Origin: Pseudomonadota bacterium
GTDB taxonomy: Bacteria; Pseudomonadota; Alphaproteobacteria; Acetobacterales; Acetobacteraceae
Direction of reading: 5' to 3'
NCBI GenBank assembly: GCA_021780935.1
Contig: JAJXXT010000131.1
Span: forward strand, 1 to 27,155
DNA length: 27,155 nt
Shown here: positions 1-7,915 of the stretch, in pieces
How positions within the stretch are numbered: the stretch's first letter is position 1
How the letters are laid out: the number at the start of each line of letters is the position of its first letter
Program-made: the position numbers and the translations under genes
Notes under the pieces: generated by a model
What the model saw: only the letters and a program-made list of their open reading frames with translations
Database searches by the model: none
Told to the model about the DNA's origin: nothing

Positions 1-897
1 CAGATCGGCATGACGCAGGGCATCCACCATGAGGCTGCCGATGCCCGGATCGCCGAAAATCACCTCGACCAGGAGCGCGCCGCCGACCAGGACGCCGAAT
101 TGCCGGCCGATGAAAGGCAGGGTGGGCAATGCCGCGTTGCGCAGGGCGTGGGCAAGCAGAAGGCGGGTTTCCGAGACCCCGCGCAGATGCGCCTGGCGCA
201 TGTAATCCTGCTCCCAGACGGCCAGCAGCGAGGTGCGCAGCACGCGAGCGATCGGGGCGGCAAAGGCGATGCCGAGCGCCGACGCCGGCATGACGAGATG
301 CAGCAAGGCGCTCCAGAAGACGTCGAAGCGGCCGGCGCGCAGGGAATCGATGAACAGGAAGCCGGTGCCGGGCGGCTGCGCCAGGCCGGGCGCAAGGCGG
401 CCGGTGACGGGCAGCAGGTTCAGCGCCACGCCGAAGACGAAGACGAACAGAAGGGCCCAGAGAAATTCCGGCAGCGACATGGCGAGCGTGATGACCGTCT
501 CCAGCGCCGGCTCCAGGCGCCGGCCGCGCAGGGCAAAAAGCAGGAGCCCGCCGCCGATCCCGAGGACCGAGGCGATGGCCATGGCACTGCCGGCGAGTTC
601 GATCGTGGCCGGCAGCGCGTCGCGGACGAGACCGCCGACCGGGCGGTGCAGATGGATGGACTGGCCGAAATCGCCATGCAGCGCCCGGCCGAGCCAGATC
701 GCGTATTGCACCGGCAGCGGACGGTCCAGCCCCATCGCATGACGCATCGTCGCGATCTCGGCCCGGGTGGCACCCGCCGGCAGGGACGTCACCGCGGGAT
801 CCACCGGCAGCAGGCGCAGCGCCGCGAAGATGAGCGCCGAGACGACGAGAAGCGTTGGCAGCGCCACCGCCACGCGCCAGGCCAAGGTACGAAGCAT
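1..897 (-). CDS. ABC transporter permease, DppB/OppB type (3' end off window)
   Basis: Inner-membrane permease of a peptide/nickel-type ABC importer. The minus strand reads open from an ATG at 897 to the first base of the window (299 codons, no stop reached), so the last residues are missing. It starts MLRTLAWRVAVALPTLLVVSA, a first membrane helix, followed by the N-terminal region typical of DppB (RLLPVDPAV..., MGLDRPLPVQYAIWLGRALHGDFG). The cytoplasmic EAA loop is visible near residues 235-260 (EQDYMRQAHLRGVSETRLLL), and the final helix reads VGGALLVEVIFGDPGIGSLM as in this family. The usual length is 305-335 residues, so about 10-35 are lost. Any second permease, ATPase or binding protein would lie left of the window. 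The start is preceded only by a weak GGGG ribosome site. Family assignment is firm; the substrate cannot be told. Confidence 0.93.
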   Translation of the reverse strand, partial: MLRTLAWRVAVALPTLLVVSALIFAALRLLPVDPAVTSLPAGATRAEIATMRHAMGLDRPLPVQYAIWLGRALHGDFGQSIHLHRPVGGLVRDALPATIELAGSAMAIASVLGIGGGLLLFALRGRRLEPALETVITLAMSLPEFLWALLFVFVFGVALNLLPVTGRLAPGLAQPPGTGFLFIDSLRAGRFDVFWSALLHLVMPASALGIAFAAPIARVLRTSLLAVWEQDYMRQAHLRGVSETRLLLAHALRNAALPTLPFIGRQFGVLVGGALLVEVIFGDPGIGSLMVDALRHADL

Positions 898-1003
898 GCC
901 CCGGGGACTAGCCGAACGGCGGCGGCTTGTCAGCGCCCTTCGCGGCGCGCGGCCCAGGTCGGGCAGCAGCCCTGGCCCAGGCCGCTGTCATTTCGGCAGC
1001 GAC

Positions 1004-1019
1004 GAAAACCGAGGTTTTC
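1004..1019. promoter_or_regulatory. 16-bp palindrome GAAAACC-GA-GGTTTTC
   Basis: Perfect 7-bp arms around a 2-bp centre, about 107 bp upstream of the permease start and 430 bp upstream of iorA. It is more AT-rich than its surroundings. The short centre suits a dimeric repressor or activator site better than an RNA hairpin. No matching regulator gene is adjacent. The symmetry is seen directly; the operator role is inferred. Confidence 0.35.
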
Positions 1020-1203
1020 CTGTGCGCCAGCACGACGAGGCCCGGCAACAGCCGCATCATGACGCTGATCGTCACCGCGCCGTCCTCGACCTGCCGTCGA
1101 CCGCCGGTCGCCCCTTACCCTCGGCCGCGTATCCCCGGCTGTATACCCTCGGCGGCCGCGAACTGGGCCGGGACGCGCCCGGACGGCAACGGATCCCTGC
1201 CAG

Positions 1204-1293
1204 GCGGGCGAGAGCGAGGCGGGCGAGAGCGATGCGCGCGTGGCCGGTGCGGGCGTGACCGATGCGGGTTTCGCCGATGCGGGGTCGGCCGAT
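1204..1293. repeat. Six-copy 15-bp tandem repeat
   Basis: Six consecutive 15-bp units start at 1204, 1219, 1234, 1249, 1264 and 1279. Units 1 and 2 differ only at the last base (GCGGGCGAGAGCGAG/T). Later units keep the GCGGG start and the CCGAT or GCCGAT end but drift in the middle. The period is a multiple of three, so it stays open in several frames. On the minus strand one frame looks like short pentapeptide repeats (ARLAL, ARIAL, ARTGH), but that frame runs into iorA and no gene is supported. Confidence 0.8.
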
Positions 1294-1331
1294 GGTCGGC
1301 AGCGGCCGGGGCGCGCGAAAATCGTTTAGGC

Positions 1332-1360
1332 TTGAAATATCTCCCCGGGGGAGCCCTAAT
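1332..1360 (+). promoter_or_regulatory. Candidate sigma-70 promoter for iorAB with palindromic spacer
   Basis: TTGAAA at 1332-1337 (5/6 to the -35 consensus), a 17-bp spacer, and CCTAAT at 1355-1360 (4/6 to the -10). Transcription would begin near 1367, giving a leader of about 85 nt before iorA. The spacer contains a perfect 13-bp palindrome, CTCCCC-G-GGGGAG (1341-1353), a good position for a repressor. Predicted from sequence only. Confidence 0.45.
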
Positions 1361-1450
1361 GCGCCGGCCGGGGACGCGGCTGTCGCGGGGGCGCGTTGAC
1401 GCGCGGCTGGCGGCGACGGACGATCCGCCGCGATCGGGTGGAGATGGCGC

Positions 1451-3604
1451 ATGGCTGAGCGAAGCTTCGCACGCGAGGTGCAGGATTTGCGGCTGGGCGA
1501 CGGGCAGGAATTCCGCGGCGAAGGGATCCTCGCGGTCACCAAGGCGCTGCTGCAATCGGGCGTGGGTTATGTTGGCGGCTATCAGGGCGCGCCGATCTCG
1601 CACCTGATGGACGTGCTCGCGGACGCGCAGGAGGTCCTCGCCGACCTCGGCGTACATTTCGAGAACGGCGCCAGCGAGGCGGCGGCAGCCTCGATGCTCG
1701 CCGCCTCGGTCATGTATCCGATCCGCGGCGCGGTGACGTGGAAATCGACCGCGGGCACGAATGTCGCGAGTGACGCGCTGTCCAACCTCGCATCCGGTGG
1801 CGTGACCGGTGGAGCGCTGATCGTCATCGGCGAGGATTACGGCGAAGGCTCCTCCATCATGCAGGAGCGCACGCACGCCGTGGCGATGAAGTCGCAGATC
1901 TGGCTGCTCGATCCGCGGCCGAACCTGCCCTCCATCGTGCAGGCCGTGGAGGAGGGATTCGCCCTCTCGGAGGCCTCCAACACGCCGGTGATGCTGGAGC
2001 TGCGCATCCGCGCCTGCCACGTCCACGGGAGTTTCATTGCCAAGGCGAACCGCAAGCCGGCGATGCCGCTCGCCGCCGCACTCGAACATCCGGTGCGCGA
2101 TACCGGACGGATCGTACTGCCGCCCGCCTCCTTCATGCATGAGAAGGAGAAGACCGAGAAGCGGCTGCCGGCGGCGCGGCGCTTTATCGCCGAGCGGGGG
2201 CTCAATGAAACCTTCACGGGCGATCTCGACGAGATCGGAATCGTGCTGCAGGGCGGACTCTATAACGGTGTCATACGCGCGCTGCAGGGAGTGGGGCTCG
2301 CCGATGTCTGGGGCAACACGCGGATTTCATTGCATGTGCTCAACGTAACCTACCCGCTCGTTCCCGCGGCATTGGTCGCGTTCTGCGCCGGCAAGAAGGG
2401 CGTTCTGGTGGTAGAGGAGGGCCAGCCGGAGTTCATCGAGCAGGCACTGGCAACGGAACTGCGGCGCGCCGATGTGGCGACGCCGCTGCATGGCAAGAAC
2501 GTCCTGCCAATGGCCGGCGAGTACACGGCCAGCGTGCTTGCCGCCGGCATCCGCCGCTTCGTCGAGACGGCCGCACCGGCGCTCGCTGCAACTCTCAAAG
2601 CAGCCCCCTCGCCCGCCGCCGTGCTCGACGATCCGCGGGTGACGGCGCTCGCGAGCACCGTGCCGCCGCGGCCGCCCAGCTTCTGCACCGGCTGCCCGGA
2701 ACGCCCGATCTTCGCGGCGATGACGCTGGTCCAGAAGGAACTCGGCCAGCACCACATCGGCGCCGATATCGGCTGCCATCTCTTCGCGATCAACCCGCCC
2801 TTCGAGATCGGGACGACGACCATGGGCTACGGGCTCGGCCCGTCCTCGACTGCGGCGCTGCAGGTGAAGGCAGGGAAGCGGCCGATTGCGATGATGGGCG
2901 ATGGCGGGTTCTGGCACAACGGCCTGCTCAACGGTATCGGCAACGCCGTCTTCAACAAGCATGACGGCGTCGTCGTCGTCGTCGACAATTTCTATTCCGC
3001 GGCGACCGGCGGCCAGGACCTTCTGTCCTCGCGCGCGGACAACAGGACACGCAGCACCCGCCATCCGATCGAAACTGCCATCCGCGGCGTCGGCGGCAAG
3101 TGGGTGCGCACGCTGGAGCGCACCTATGACGTGGCAAAGCTGCGTGACACCCTGCGCGAGGCACTGACGACGCCGGCCGAGGGACCGAAATTTATTGTTG
3201 CTTCCTCAGAATGTATGCTCAATCGCCAGCGGCGTGAACGACCGGCCTTTGCCGCCGCCGTGAAACGGGGCGAGCGGCAGGTGCGGCCGCGTTTCGGCGT
3301 GGATGAAGATGTGTGCACGGGCGACCACGCCTGCATCCGCCTTTCCGGCTGCCCCTCGCTTTCGGTCAAGCCCTCCGCCGATCCGCTGCAGGAAGACCCG
3401 GTGGCGGCGATCGATCAGAGCTGCGTGGGGTGCGGCAACTGCGGCGAGGTCGCGGAGGCGGCGGTGCTGTGCCCCTCCTTCTACCGCGCGGATGTCGTGC
3501 ACAACCCGGCACCGCTCGAAGCGTGGTGGGCGCGCCTGCGGGCGCGCCTCATCGTCTGGCTGCAGGCGCGGCGCGAGCGCGGACGAATGGCGCTGACGGT
3601 CTGA
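1451..3604 (+). CDS. iorA: Indolepyruvate:ferredoxin oxidoreductase, alpha subunit
   Basis: Thiamine-diphosphate enzyme that, with IorB, oxidatively decarboxylates aryl 2-oxoacids such as indolepyruvate to aryl-acetyl-CoA and passes electrons to ferredoxin; cytoplasmic. 717 residues. The N-terminal pyrimidine-binding part (about 20-200) contains GYVGGYQGAPISHLMDVLAD. The C-terminal TPP part has FCTGCPERP at 411-419 and the diphosphate motif MGDGGFWHNGLLNGIGNAVF from 482. The ferredoxin-like tail (about 615-690) has an irregular cysteine pattern: C622, C628 and C634-P, then C658-x2-C661-x2-C664-x9-C674-P, rather than two regular CX2CX2CX3CP sets. The ATG at 1451 is preceded by GGTGGAG; another ATG at 1444 is out of frame. 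iorB follows after 17 bp. The family is firm; the true 2-oxoacid substrate is not proven. Confidence 0.92.
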   Translation: MAERSFAREVQDLRLGDGQEFRGEGILAVTKALLQSGVGYVGGYQGAPISHLMDVLADAQEVLADLGVHFENGASEAAAASMLAASVMYPIRGAVTWKSTAGTNVASDALSNLASGGVTGGALIVIGEDYGEGSSIMQERTHAVAMKSQIWLLDPRPNLPSIVQAVEEGFALSEASNTPVMLELRIRACHVHGSFIAKANRKPAMPLAAALEHPVRDTGRIVLPPASFMHEKEKTEKRLPAARRFIAERGLNETFTGDLDEIGIVLQGGLYNGVIRALQGVGLADVWGNTRISLHVLNVTYPLVPAALVAFCAGKKGVLVVEEGQPEFIEQALATELRRADVATPLHGKNVLPMAGEYTASVLAAGIRRFVETAAPALAATLKAAPSPAAVLDDPRVTALASTVPPRPPSFCTGCPERPIFAAMTLVQKELGQHHIGADIGCHLFAINPPFEIGTTTMGYGLGPSSTAALQVKAGKRPIAMMGDGGFWHNGLLNGIGNAVFNKHDGVVVVVDNFYSAATGGQDLLSSRADNRTRSTRHPIETAIRGVGGKWVRTLERTYDVAKLRDTLREALTTPAEGPKFIVASSECMLNRQRRERPAFAAAVKRGERQVRPRFGVDEDVCTGDHACIRLSGCPSLSVKPSADPLQEDPVAAIDQSCVGCGNCGEVAEAAVLCPSFYRADVVHNPAPLEAWWARLRARLIVWLQARRERGRMALTV

Positions 3605-3621
3605 GAACGGGGCAGCGGGGC

Positions 3622-5130
3622 ATGGAAGGGGTGAACCTCTCGGACGACCGGCCGCTCACGCTGGCGATCCTGGCGATGGGCGGCCAGGGCGGCGGCGTGC
3701 TCGCCGACTGGATCGTTGCCATGGCGGAACGCGAAGGATGGGTCGCGCAGACCACCTCCGTGCCCGGTGTGGCCCAGCGCACCGGGGCGACGATCTATTA
3801 CGTGGAGCTGATCCGCCCACGCGGCAATGCGGCACCCGTGCTGTCGCTGATGCCGGTGCCCGGCGATGTCGACGTGGTGATCGCAGCCGAGCTGATGGAG
3901 GCCGGGCGCGCGATCCAGCGCGGCCTCGTCACGCCCGAGCGCACGCTCATGGTGGCATCCACCCACCGCTCCCTGACGGTGCCCGAAAAAGCCCGCCCCG
4001 GCGACGGGATCATCGACGGCCGACCGGTGCTGGAGGCGATGCATTTCGCGGCACGCGAGCTGATCGCCGCCGACATGCAGGCGCTGGCAACGGCCAGCGG
4101 CAGCATGATCTCCGCCTCGTTGTTCGGCGCGCTGGCTGCCTCGCGCGCCCTGCCGTTCACGCGCGAGGCCTTCGAGGGCACGATCCGCGCCGGCGGCGTG
4201 GGGGTGACGTCAAGCCTTGCTGCGTTCGACGCTGGATTCAATGCGCAAGCGCCTTCACCGGAACCGGCGACCAGGACGAACGGCGCGATCCTTGGCGGCA
4301 CCGCGAACGAACGGACCCTCCTGACCTCGTTGCTCGACCGCATCGATACCGAGTTTCCGGCGGATGCAAGGGCAATGTTACGGCACGGCCTGGCGCGGCT
4401 GGTGGACTACCAGGACGTCGACTACGCGGCGGAGTATCTCGGCCACGTGGCAGCGCTGGTGGCCTTGGCGCCATCGCTCGCGGGCGAAGCGGCCCGCCAG
4501 ATCGCCCTGGCGATGGCGTATGACGACGTGATCCGCGTGGCGGACCTCAAGACGCGCGCGGCGCGGTTCGCGCGCGTCCGCCGCGAGGCGGAGGCACGCG
4601 AGAATCAGCTGCTGGACGCCACCGAGTTCATGCATCCGCGCCTCGCCGAGATCTGCGCCACCCTGCCGGCACGCTGGGGCAAGCGGGTCGAACAGTCGGC
4701 ATTGCTTTCAGCGCTGCTGAAGAACTTGGCCGAAAAACCGCGGCGTATCCGCTCGACGCGGCTCGCGGGCTTCCTCCAGCTCTATGCCGTCGCGGGGCTG
4801 CGGCGCTGGCGGCGGCGGCTGCTGCGCCATGAGCGCGAGGCGGATTTCCTGCGCAACTGGCTGGAGCTCGTCGCGAGCGAGGCGCCGCGCGATCCGCCGC
4901 TCGCGTTGGAGCTGCTGCGCTGCCGGCGGTTGGTGAAGGGCTATAGCGACACGCACCAGCGCGGCGAAGACAAGTTCGCGCGGGTGACCGGCGCGCTGCC
5001 ACTGCTCGCGGGGCGCGAGGACGCCGCCGATTGGCTGCGCCGGCTGCGCGATGCGGCGCTGGCGGACGAAGCGGGCAAGGCCATCGACGGTGTTCTCGCC
5101 ACGATCGCGACCCTGGGAAACGTCAATTGA
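3622..5130 (+). CDS. iorB: Indolepyruvate oxidoreductase, beta subunit with long C-terminal extension
   Basis: Partner of IorA. 502 residues from the ATG at 3622 (MEGVNLSDDRPLTLAILAMGG); a GTG four codons on, preceded by GGAAGG, is an alternative start. Residues about 12-200 are the 2-oxoacid oxidoreductase gamma-type domain, with GGQGGGVLADWIV and the conserved QRTGATIYYVEL. Residues about 225-495 form an extra helical domain (ARLVDYQDVDYAAEYL) resembling DUF6537, which ends the single-chain alphaproteobacterial enzymes. Archaeal IorB is only about 200 residues, so this is a two-gene version of the long enzyme. A frame open from 3313 through iorA is a fortuitous extension. The gene is surely co-transcribed with iorA. 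Confidence 0.88.
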   Translation: MEGVNLSDDRPLTLAILAMGGQGGGVLADWIVAMAEREGWVAQTTSVPGVAQRTGATIYYVELIRPRGNAAPVLSLMPVPGDVDVVIAAELMEAGRAIQRGLVTPERTLMVASTHRSLTVPEKARPGDGIIDGRPVLEAMHFAARELIAADMQALATASGSMISASLFGALAASRALPFTREAFEGTIRAGGVGVTSSLAAFDAGFNAQAPSPEPATRTNGAILGGTANERTLLTSLLDRIDTEFPADARAMLRHGLARLVDYQDVDYAAEYLGHVAALVALAPSLAGEAARQIALAMAYDDVIRVADLKTRAARFARVRREAEARENQLLDATEFMHPRLAEICATLPARWGKRVEQSALLSALLKNLAEKPRRIRSTRLAGFLQLYAVAGLRRWRRRLLRHEREADFLRNWLELVASEAPRDPPLALELLRCRRLVKGYSDTHQRGEDKFARVTGALPLLAGREDAADWLRRLRDAALADEAGKAIDGVLATIATLGNVN

Positions 5131-5351
5131 GTGACGCGCGGGCCGGCCGCCGCGCCCTGCGCCTGTTGGGCAAGACCGCGGTACCCGGCAGCGCCCGCTA
5201 CCAGCCCGTACTTTTGGTTCTGAAAATGTTTCGTCGCTTGCATCGCGGCTGCGCAACGCGGGCGGGCGAGGACAGGTTGTGGCCACGGCGCGAGGACCCG
5301 CCGCTCGCCATCCGTGCAATGGTGCATACAAGCTGAACCAGGAGGATCAAC

Positions 5352-6119
5352 ATGCTGGCTGAATTCGCAACGGCAATCGCCGCCGGAAAGATCAAGGTCA
5401 TCGATCTGACACAGACCCTGTCGCCGGATTTCCCAACCATTCAGCTGCCGGCAGAGTTCGGCCAGTGCGCGCCGTTCCGGCTCGAGGAAGTGTCGCGCTA
5501 CGATGCCAGGGGGCCGGCGTGGTATTGGAATAATTTCTCGTGCGGCGAGCACACAGGAACGCATTTCGACGCACCGGTGCACTGGATCTCGGGCAAGGAC
5601 CTGCCGAACAACACGACGGATACGATCGAGGCGAAGAATTTCATCGCGCCGGCCGTCGTTCTGGACGCCAGCGGGGAATCGGCCGCGAATGCCGATTTCG
5701 TGCTGAGCAAGGCGTTTATCCTGGAATGGGAGCAACGCCATGGGCGGATCCCGGCCAGGGCCTGGGTCCTGCTGCGCACCGACTGGTCGAAAAAACAGGG
5801 GACCGCCTATGCCAATGTCCAGGCGGATGGTGCGCACACGCCCGGGCCGGCAGCGGAAGCGGTCGAATTCCTGGTCAAGGAGCGCGATGTCTTTGGTTTC
5901 GGTACCGAGACGATTGGCACTGATGCCGGCCAGGCGATGCATTTCACCCCGCCCTTCCCCGCGCATTTCTTCATGCACGGGGCCGGGCGATACGGGCTGC
6001 AATGCCTGACCAACCTCGACAAGCTGCCACCGACGGGAGCGGTGATCATCTCGCCACCACTCAAGATCACCGGCGGCTCCGGCAGCCCGTTGCGCGTGCT
6101 GGCGCTGGTGGGCGGCTGA
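5352..6119 (+). CDS. Cyclase family metal-dependent hydrolase (kynurenine formamidase/isatin hydrolase superfamily)
   Basis: 255 residues. The metal-binding signature of the cyclase superfamily is at H67-T-G-T-H71-F-D73-A-P-V-H77. The C-terminus carries the other superfamily hallmark, LTNLDKLPPTGAVIISPPLK followed by a Gly/Ser-rich GGSGSP turn. Members hydrolyse N-formylkynurenine, isatin or related amides and lactams using Mn2+ or Zn2+; sequence alone does not separate them. There is no signal peptide. The ATG has an excellent AGGAGG six bases upstream. It lies 221 bp after iorB on the same strand; that gap shows no clear promoter or terminator. Next to an indolepyruvate oxidoreductase and a 2-aminobenzoyl-CoA-type hydroxylase, a role in opening an indole-derived ring (isatin or formylkynurenine) is attractive but inferred. 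Confidence 0.85.
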   Translation: MLAEFATAIAAGKIKVIDLTQTLSPDFPTIQLPAEFGQCAPFRLEEVSRYDARGPAWYWNNFSCGEHTGTHFDAPVHWISGKDLPNNTTDTIEAKNFIAPAVVLDASGESAANADFVLSKAFILEWEQRHGRIPARAWVLLRTDWSKKQGTAYANVQADGAHTPGPAAEAVEFLVKERDVFGFGTETIGTDAGQAMHFTPPFPAHFFMHGAGRYGLQCLTNLDKLPPTGAVIISPPLKITGGSGSPLRVLALVGG

Positions 6120-6170
6120 TCGGCTCGCACCCGTGACGCGCGCCGCAGGGAGATCGGCTGCGCGCTCACG

Positions 6171-6214
6171 CTCGACGCCATCGCGCCCGCAGCCGCGGGC
6201 GCGATGGCGTCGAG
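6171..6214. terminator. 20-bp perfect stem hairpin between convergent genes
   Basis: Left arm 6171-6190, AGCC loop 6191-6194, right arm 6195-6214; all 20 pairs match. It lies between the end of the cyclase gene (6119, plus) and the end of the RidA gene (6230, minus), the right place for a shared bidirectional terminator. There is no T-run on either side, so it is not a textbook intrinsic terminator; transcript-end stabilisation is another possibility. Confidence 0.65.
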
Positions 6215-6229
6215 GCGCGGGCCTCGCCG

Positions 6230-6631
6230 TCACGGGACGATCGCGATCGCCTCGATCTCGACCAGCGCCTGCTTCTCCACCAGCGAGGCGATACCGATCA
6301 CCGACATGGCAGGAAAATTCCTGCCCATGACGCGGCGCCAGGCGACGCCGAGTTCCTTGCCTGCGCCTCGATAGGCCTCGATATCGGTCACGAACCAGGT
6401 AAGCCGCGCGAGATGGCCGGAGTCGCCGCCCGCCTCGGCCAGGACGGCGAGGATGTTGCGCAGCGCCTGCTCGGTCTGCGCCACCAGGCCCGTAGCAAAA
6501 TCGCCGTTCTCATCCCAGCCGATCTGGCCCGCGAGCACGACCAGGCGACCGCTGCCGACGATGCCGTGAGTGTAGCCCGCCGGGCGCGGCCAGGCCCGTG
6601 GCTGCAGGACCGTGAGCGCGGCGTCAGCCAT
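6230..6631 (-). CDS. RidA/YjgF family protein lacking the catalytic arginine
   Basis: 133 residues, the normal size for the trimeric Rid family, whose RidA branch hydrolyses reactive enamines and imines to 2-oxoacids and ammonia. The protein has the family core LAGQIGWDENGDF, a central helix QTEQALRNILAVL and the C-terminal VEIEAIAIV. Where RidA has the substrate-binding Arg of its FPARS motif, this protein has Met109 (NFPAMSVIGI), so it is likely one of the other Rid subgroups with altered chemistry. Its ATG (6629-6631) overlaps the end of the MarR gene by 8 bp, so the two are translated from one message. Rid-like genes occur beside aromatic-CoA hydroxylase genes, where an enamine or imine ring product could be a substrate; this role is inferred. 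Confidence 0.88.
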   Translation of the reverse strand: MADAALTVLQPRAWPRPAGYTHGIVGSGRLVVLAGQIGWDENGDFATGLVAQTEQALRNILAVLAEAGGDSGHLARLTWFVTDIEAYRGAGKELGVAWRRVMGRNFPAMSVIGIASLVEKQALVEIEAIAIVP

Positions 6632-7124
6632 GGGCAACGTCCTTGACGTGGGATTTGAGGCGGCCGAGCAGGCGCATGAGCTGCGCCACATCCGGCGGTG
6701 CCAGGCCGGCGCAGAGTTCGGCGATCCATTCCGCGTGCGCCGAAGCCATGGCGGCGAACACCTGCCGGCCCGTCGGGCTGAGCGCGACGACGACGGCGCG
6801 CCGGTCCGCTGGATGAGGACGGCGCTCGACGTGGCCCGTGTCGAGGAGGCGCTCGACCAGCCCGGTGACATTGCCGTTGGAGACCATCATGCGGCGGGAC
6901 AGCTCGCCCAGCGTCATGCCCGCCGGCGCCTTCTCCAGCTGCGCCATGAGGTCGAAGCGTGGCAGGGTGACGCCGAAATGCCGGCGCAGACGGGCGCGGA
7001 TCTCGCTTTCGATGAGGTTGGTGCAGGTGAGCAGGCGCAGCCAGAGGCGCAGTTCCGCCCGATGGTCGGCGGGGTGTTCGTGCGCGCGGGTTTCCGCGTC
7101 GAGCAGGATCGGCATGTCGATCAC
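6624..7124 (-). CDS. MarR family transcriptional regulator
   Basis: 166 residues from a GTG at 7124. The winged helix-turn-helix is clear: [20 protein letters not shown] for the recognition region, then the wing [18 protein letters not shown] with the conserved D-R-R. MarR dimers usually repress nearby catabolic genes until an aromatic acid or its CoA ester binds. I prefer the GTG because it overlaps the SDR stop as GTGA and has GGAG seven bases upstream; an ATG three codons later (7115) gives 163 residues. It is the middle gene of the SDR-MarR-RidA operon. The obvious target is the AT-rich palindrome at 7934-7948 in the divergent promoter, which would give autoregulation and control of the hydroxylase gene. 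Confidence 0.9.
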   Translation of the reverse strand: MIDMPILLDAETRAHEHPADHRAELRLWLRLLTCTNLIESEIRARLRRHFGVTLPRFDLMAQLEKAPAGMTLGELSRRMMVSNGNVTGLVERLLDTGHVERRPHPADRRAVVVALSPTGRQVFAAMASAHAEWIAELCAGLAPPDVAQLMRLLGRLKSHVKDVAHG

Positions 7125-7870
7125 TCGATTTCTCCGCCAGCGACGGGCAGCGCAACGCCGGTGACGGCATCCGAGCCGGGACCACAAAGATAAAGCACGG
7201 CGGCAGCGACCTCCTCTGGCTGGACCAGGCGTCCCTGGGGGTTGGCGCGGGTGAAGTCCGCGCGGATGGATTCGGCACTGCGCCCGCCGCGCGCGGCAAT
7301 GCGGGCAATGCTCGATTCGACCAGCTCCGTCTCAGTATAGCCGGGACAGACGGCATTAACCGTCACGCCGCTGCCCGCAACCTCGCGCGCCAGCGCGCGG
7401 GTGAGGCCGATGGCGCCGTGCTTGGCCGCGACATAGGCGCTGACGTAGGGATAGCCGGTGAGCCCGGCCGTCGAGGCGATGGTGACGACGCGTCCCCAGC
7501 CGCGGGCGAGCATACCGGGCAGCAGCGCCTGGGTCGCCGCGAAAACGCCGGTCAGGTTGACGGCGAGCATGCGCTCCCAGAGCGCGCGCGTGGTGCGGGC
7601 GAACGGCGCGCTCTCGGCCGCGCCCGCGTTGTTGACCAGGATGTCCACCGGCGTGAGCGCGGCGAGGGCGGATTCGAGTGCGGCGGCGTCGGTCACATCG
7701 GCGATGACGTAGCCGACGGCGCTGCCGGCGGCGACGATGGAACCCAGCGTCCCGGCGCGGCGGCCGAGCACCGTCACGCGCGCGCCGGCCCCGGTCAGGC
7801 CGCGCGCGACCGCCGCCCCGATTCCCTGGCCGCCGCCCGTGACCAGCGCATGTCGTCCGTCGAGCGTCAC
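7121..7870 (-). CDS. Short-chain dehydrogenase/reductase (SDR), FabG-like
   Basis: 249 residues, a classical SDR. The nucleotide-binding T11-G-G-G-Q-G-I-G18, the structural N80-N-A-G83, the catalytic Ser at about 133 and Y146-V-A-A-K150 are all in place. The C-terminus ends [10 protein letters not shown], near the usual VDGG ending. The enzyme likely uses NAD(P)H on a hydroxy- or oxoacyl substrate. As first gene of the operon with MarR and Rid proteins, divergent from the aromatic-CoA hydroxylase, it could oxidise or reduce a ring-derived hydroxyacyl-CoA; the exact step is unknown. The start follows the divergent promoter region, with an AGGAGGGG stretch just upstream on its strand. Confidence 0.9.
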   Translation of the reverse strand: MTLDGRHALVTGGGQGIGAAVARGLTGAGARVTVLGRRAGTLGSIVAAGSAVGYVIADVTDAAALESALAALTPVDILVNNAGAAESAPFARTTRALWERMLAVNLTGVFAATQALLPGMLARGWGRVVTIASTAGLTGYPYVSAYVAAKHGAIGLTRALAREVAGSGVTVNAVCPGYTETELVESSIARIAARGGRSAESIRADFTRANPQGRLVQPEEVAAAVLYLCGPGSDAVTGVALPVAGGEIE

Positions 7871-7915
7871 CGCCCCTCCTTTCCGCTGCCGCCGCGCCGC
7901 TGCCTAATCCCATCA

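Larger units (their letters stand above)
898..1450. other. 553-bp divergent intergenic region, no convincing gene
   Basis: This gap lies between the minus-strand permease and plus-strand iorA. Long open frames cross it on both strands, but they are low-complexity Arg/Ala/Gly translations and show no family motif. It holds a 16-bp palindrome (1004-1019), six copies of a 15-bp degenerate tandem repeat (1204-1293) and a promoter-like site (1332-1360), listed separately. It probably contains promoters for both flanking genes. Confidence 0.6.

Noticed and set aside
10..1062. 350-codon open frame on the plus strand opposite the permease
   Set aside because: It is antisense to a clear DppB-type permease, and its translation is Gln/Arg/Gly-rich without any motif.
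1204..1293. Possible CRISPR array
   Set aside because: Units are contiguous, 15 bp and degenerate, with no spacers and no cas genes.
1115..2140. Minus-strand open frame across the tandem repeat, with His/Arg-rich pentapeptide-like repeats
   Set aside because: It overlaps most of the first third of iorA in antisense. The repeats come from the 15-bp DNA period; a true pentapeptide-repeat protein would have the A(D/N)LxX core in most units.
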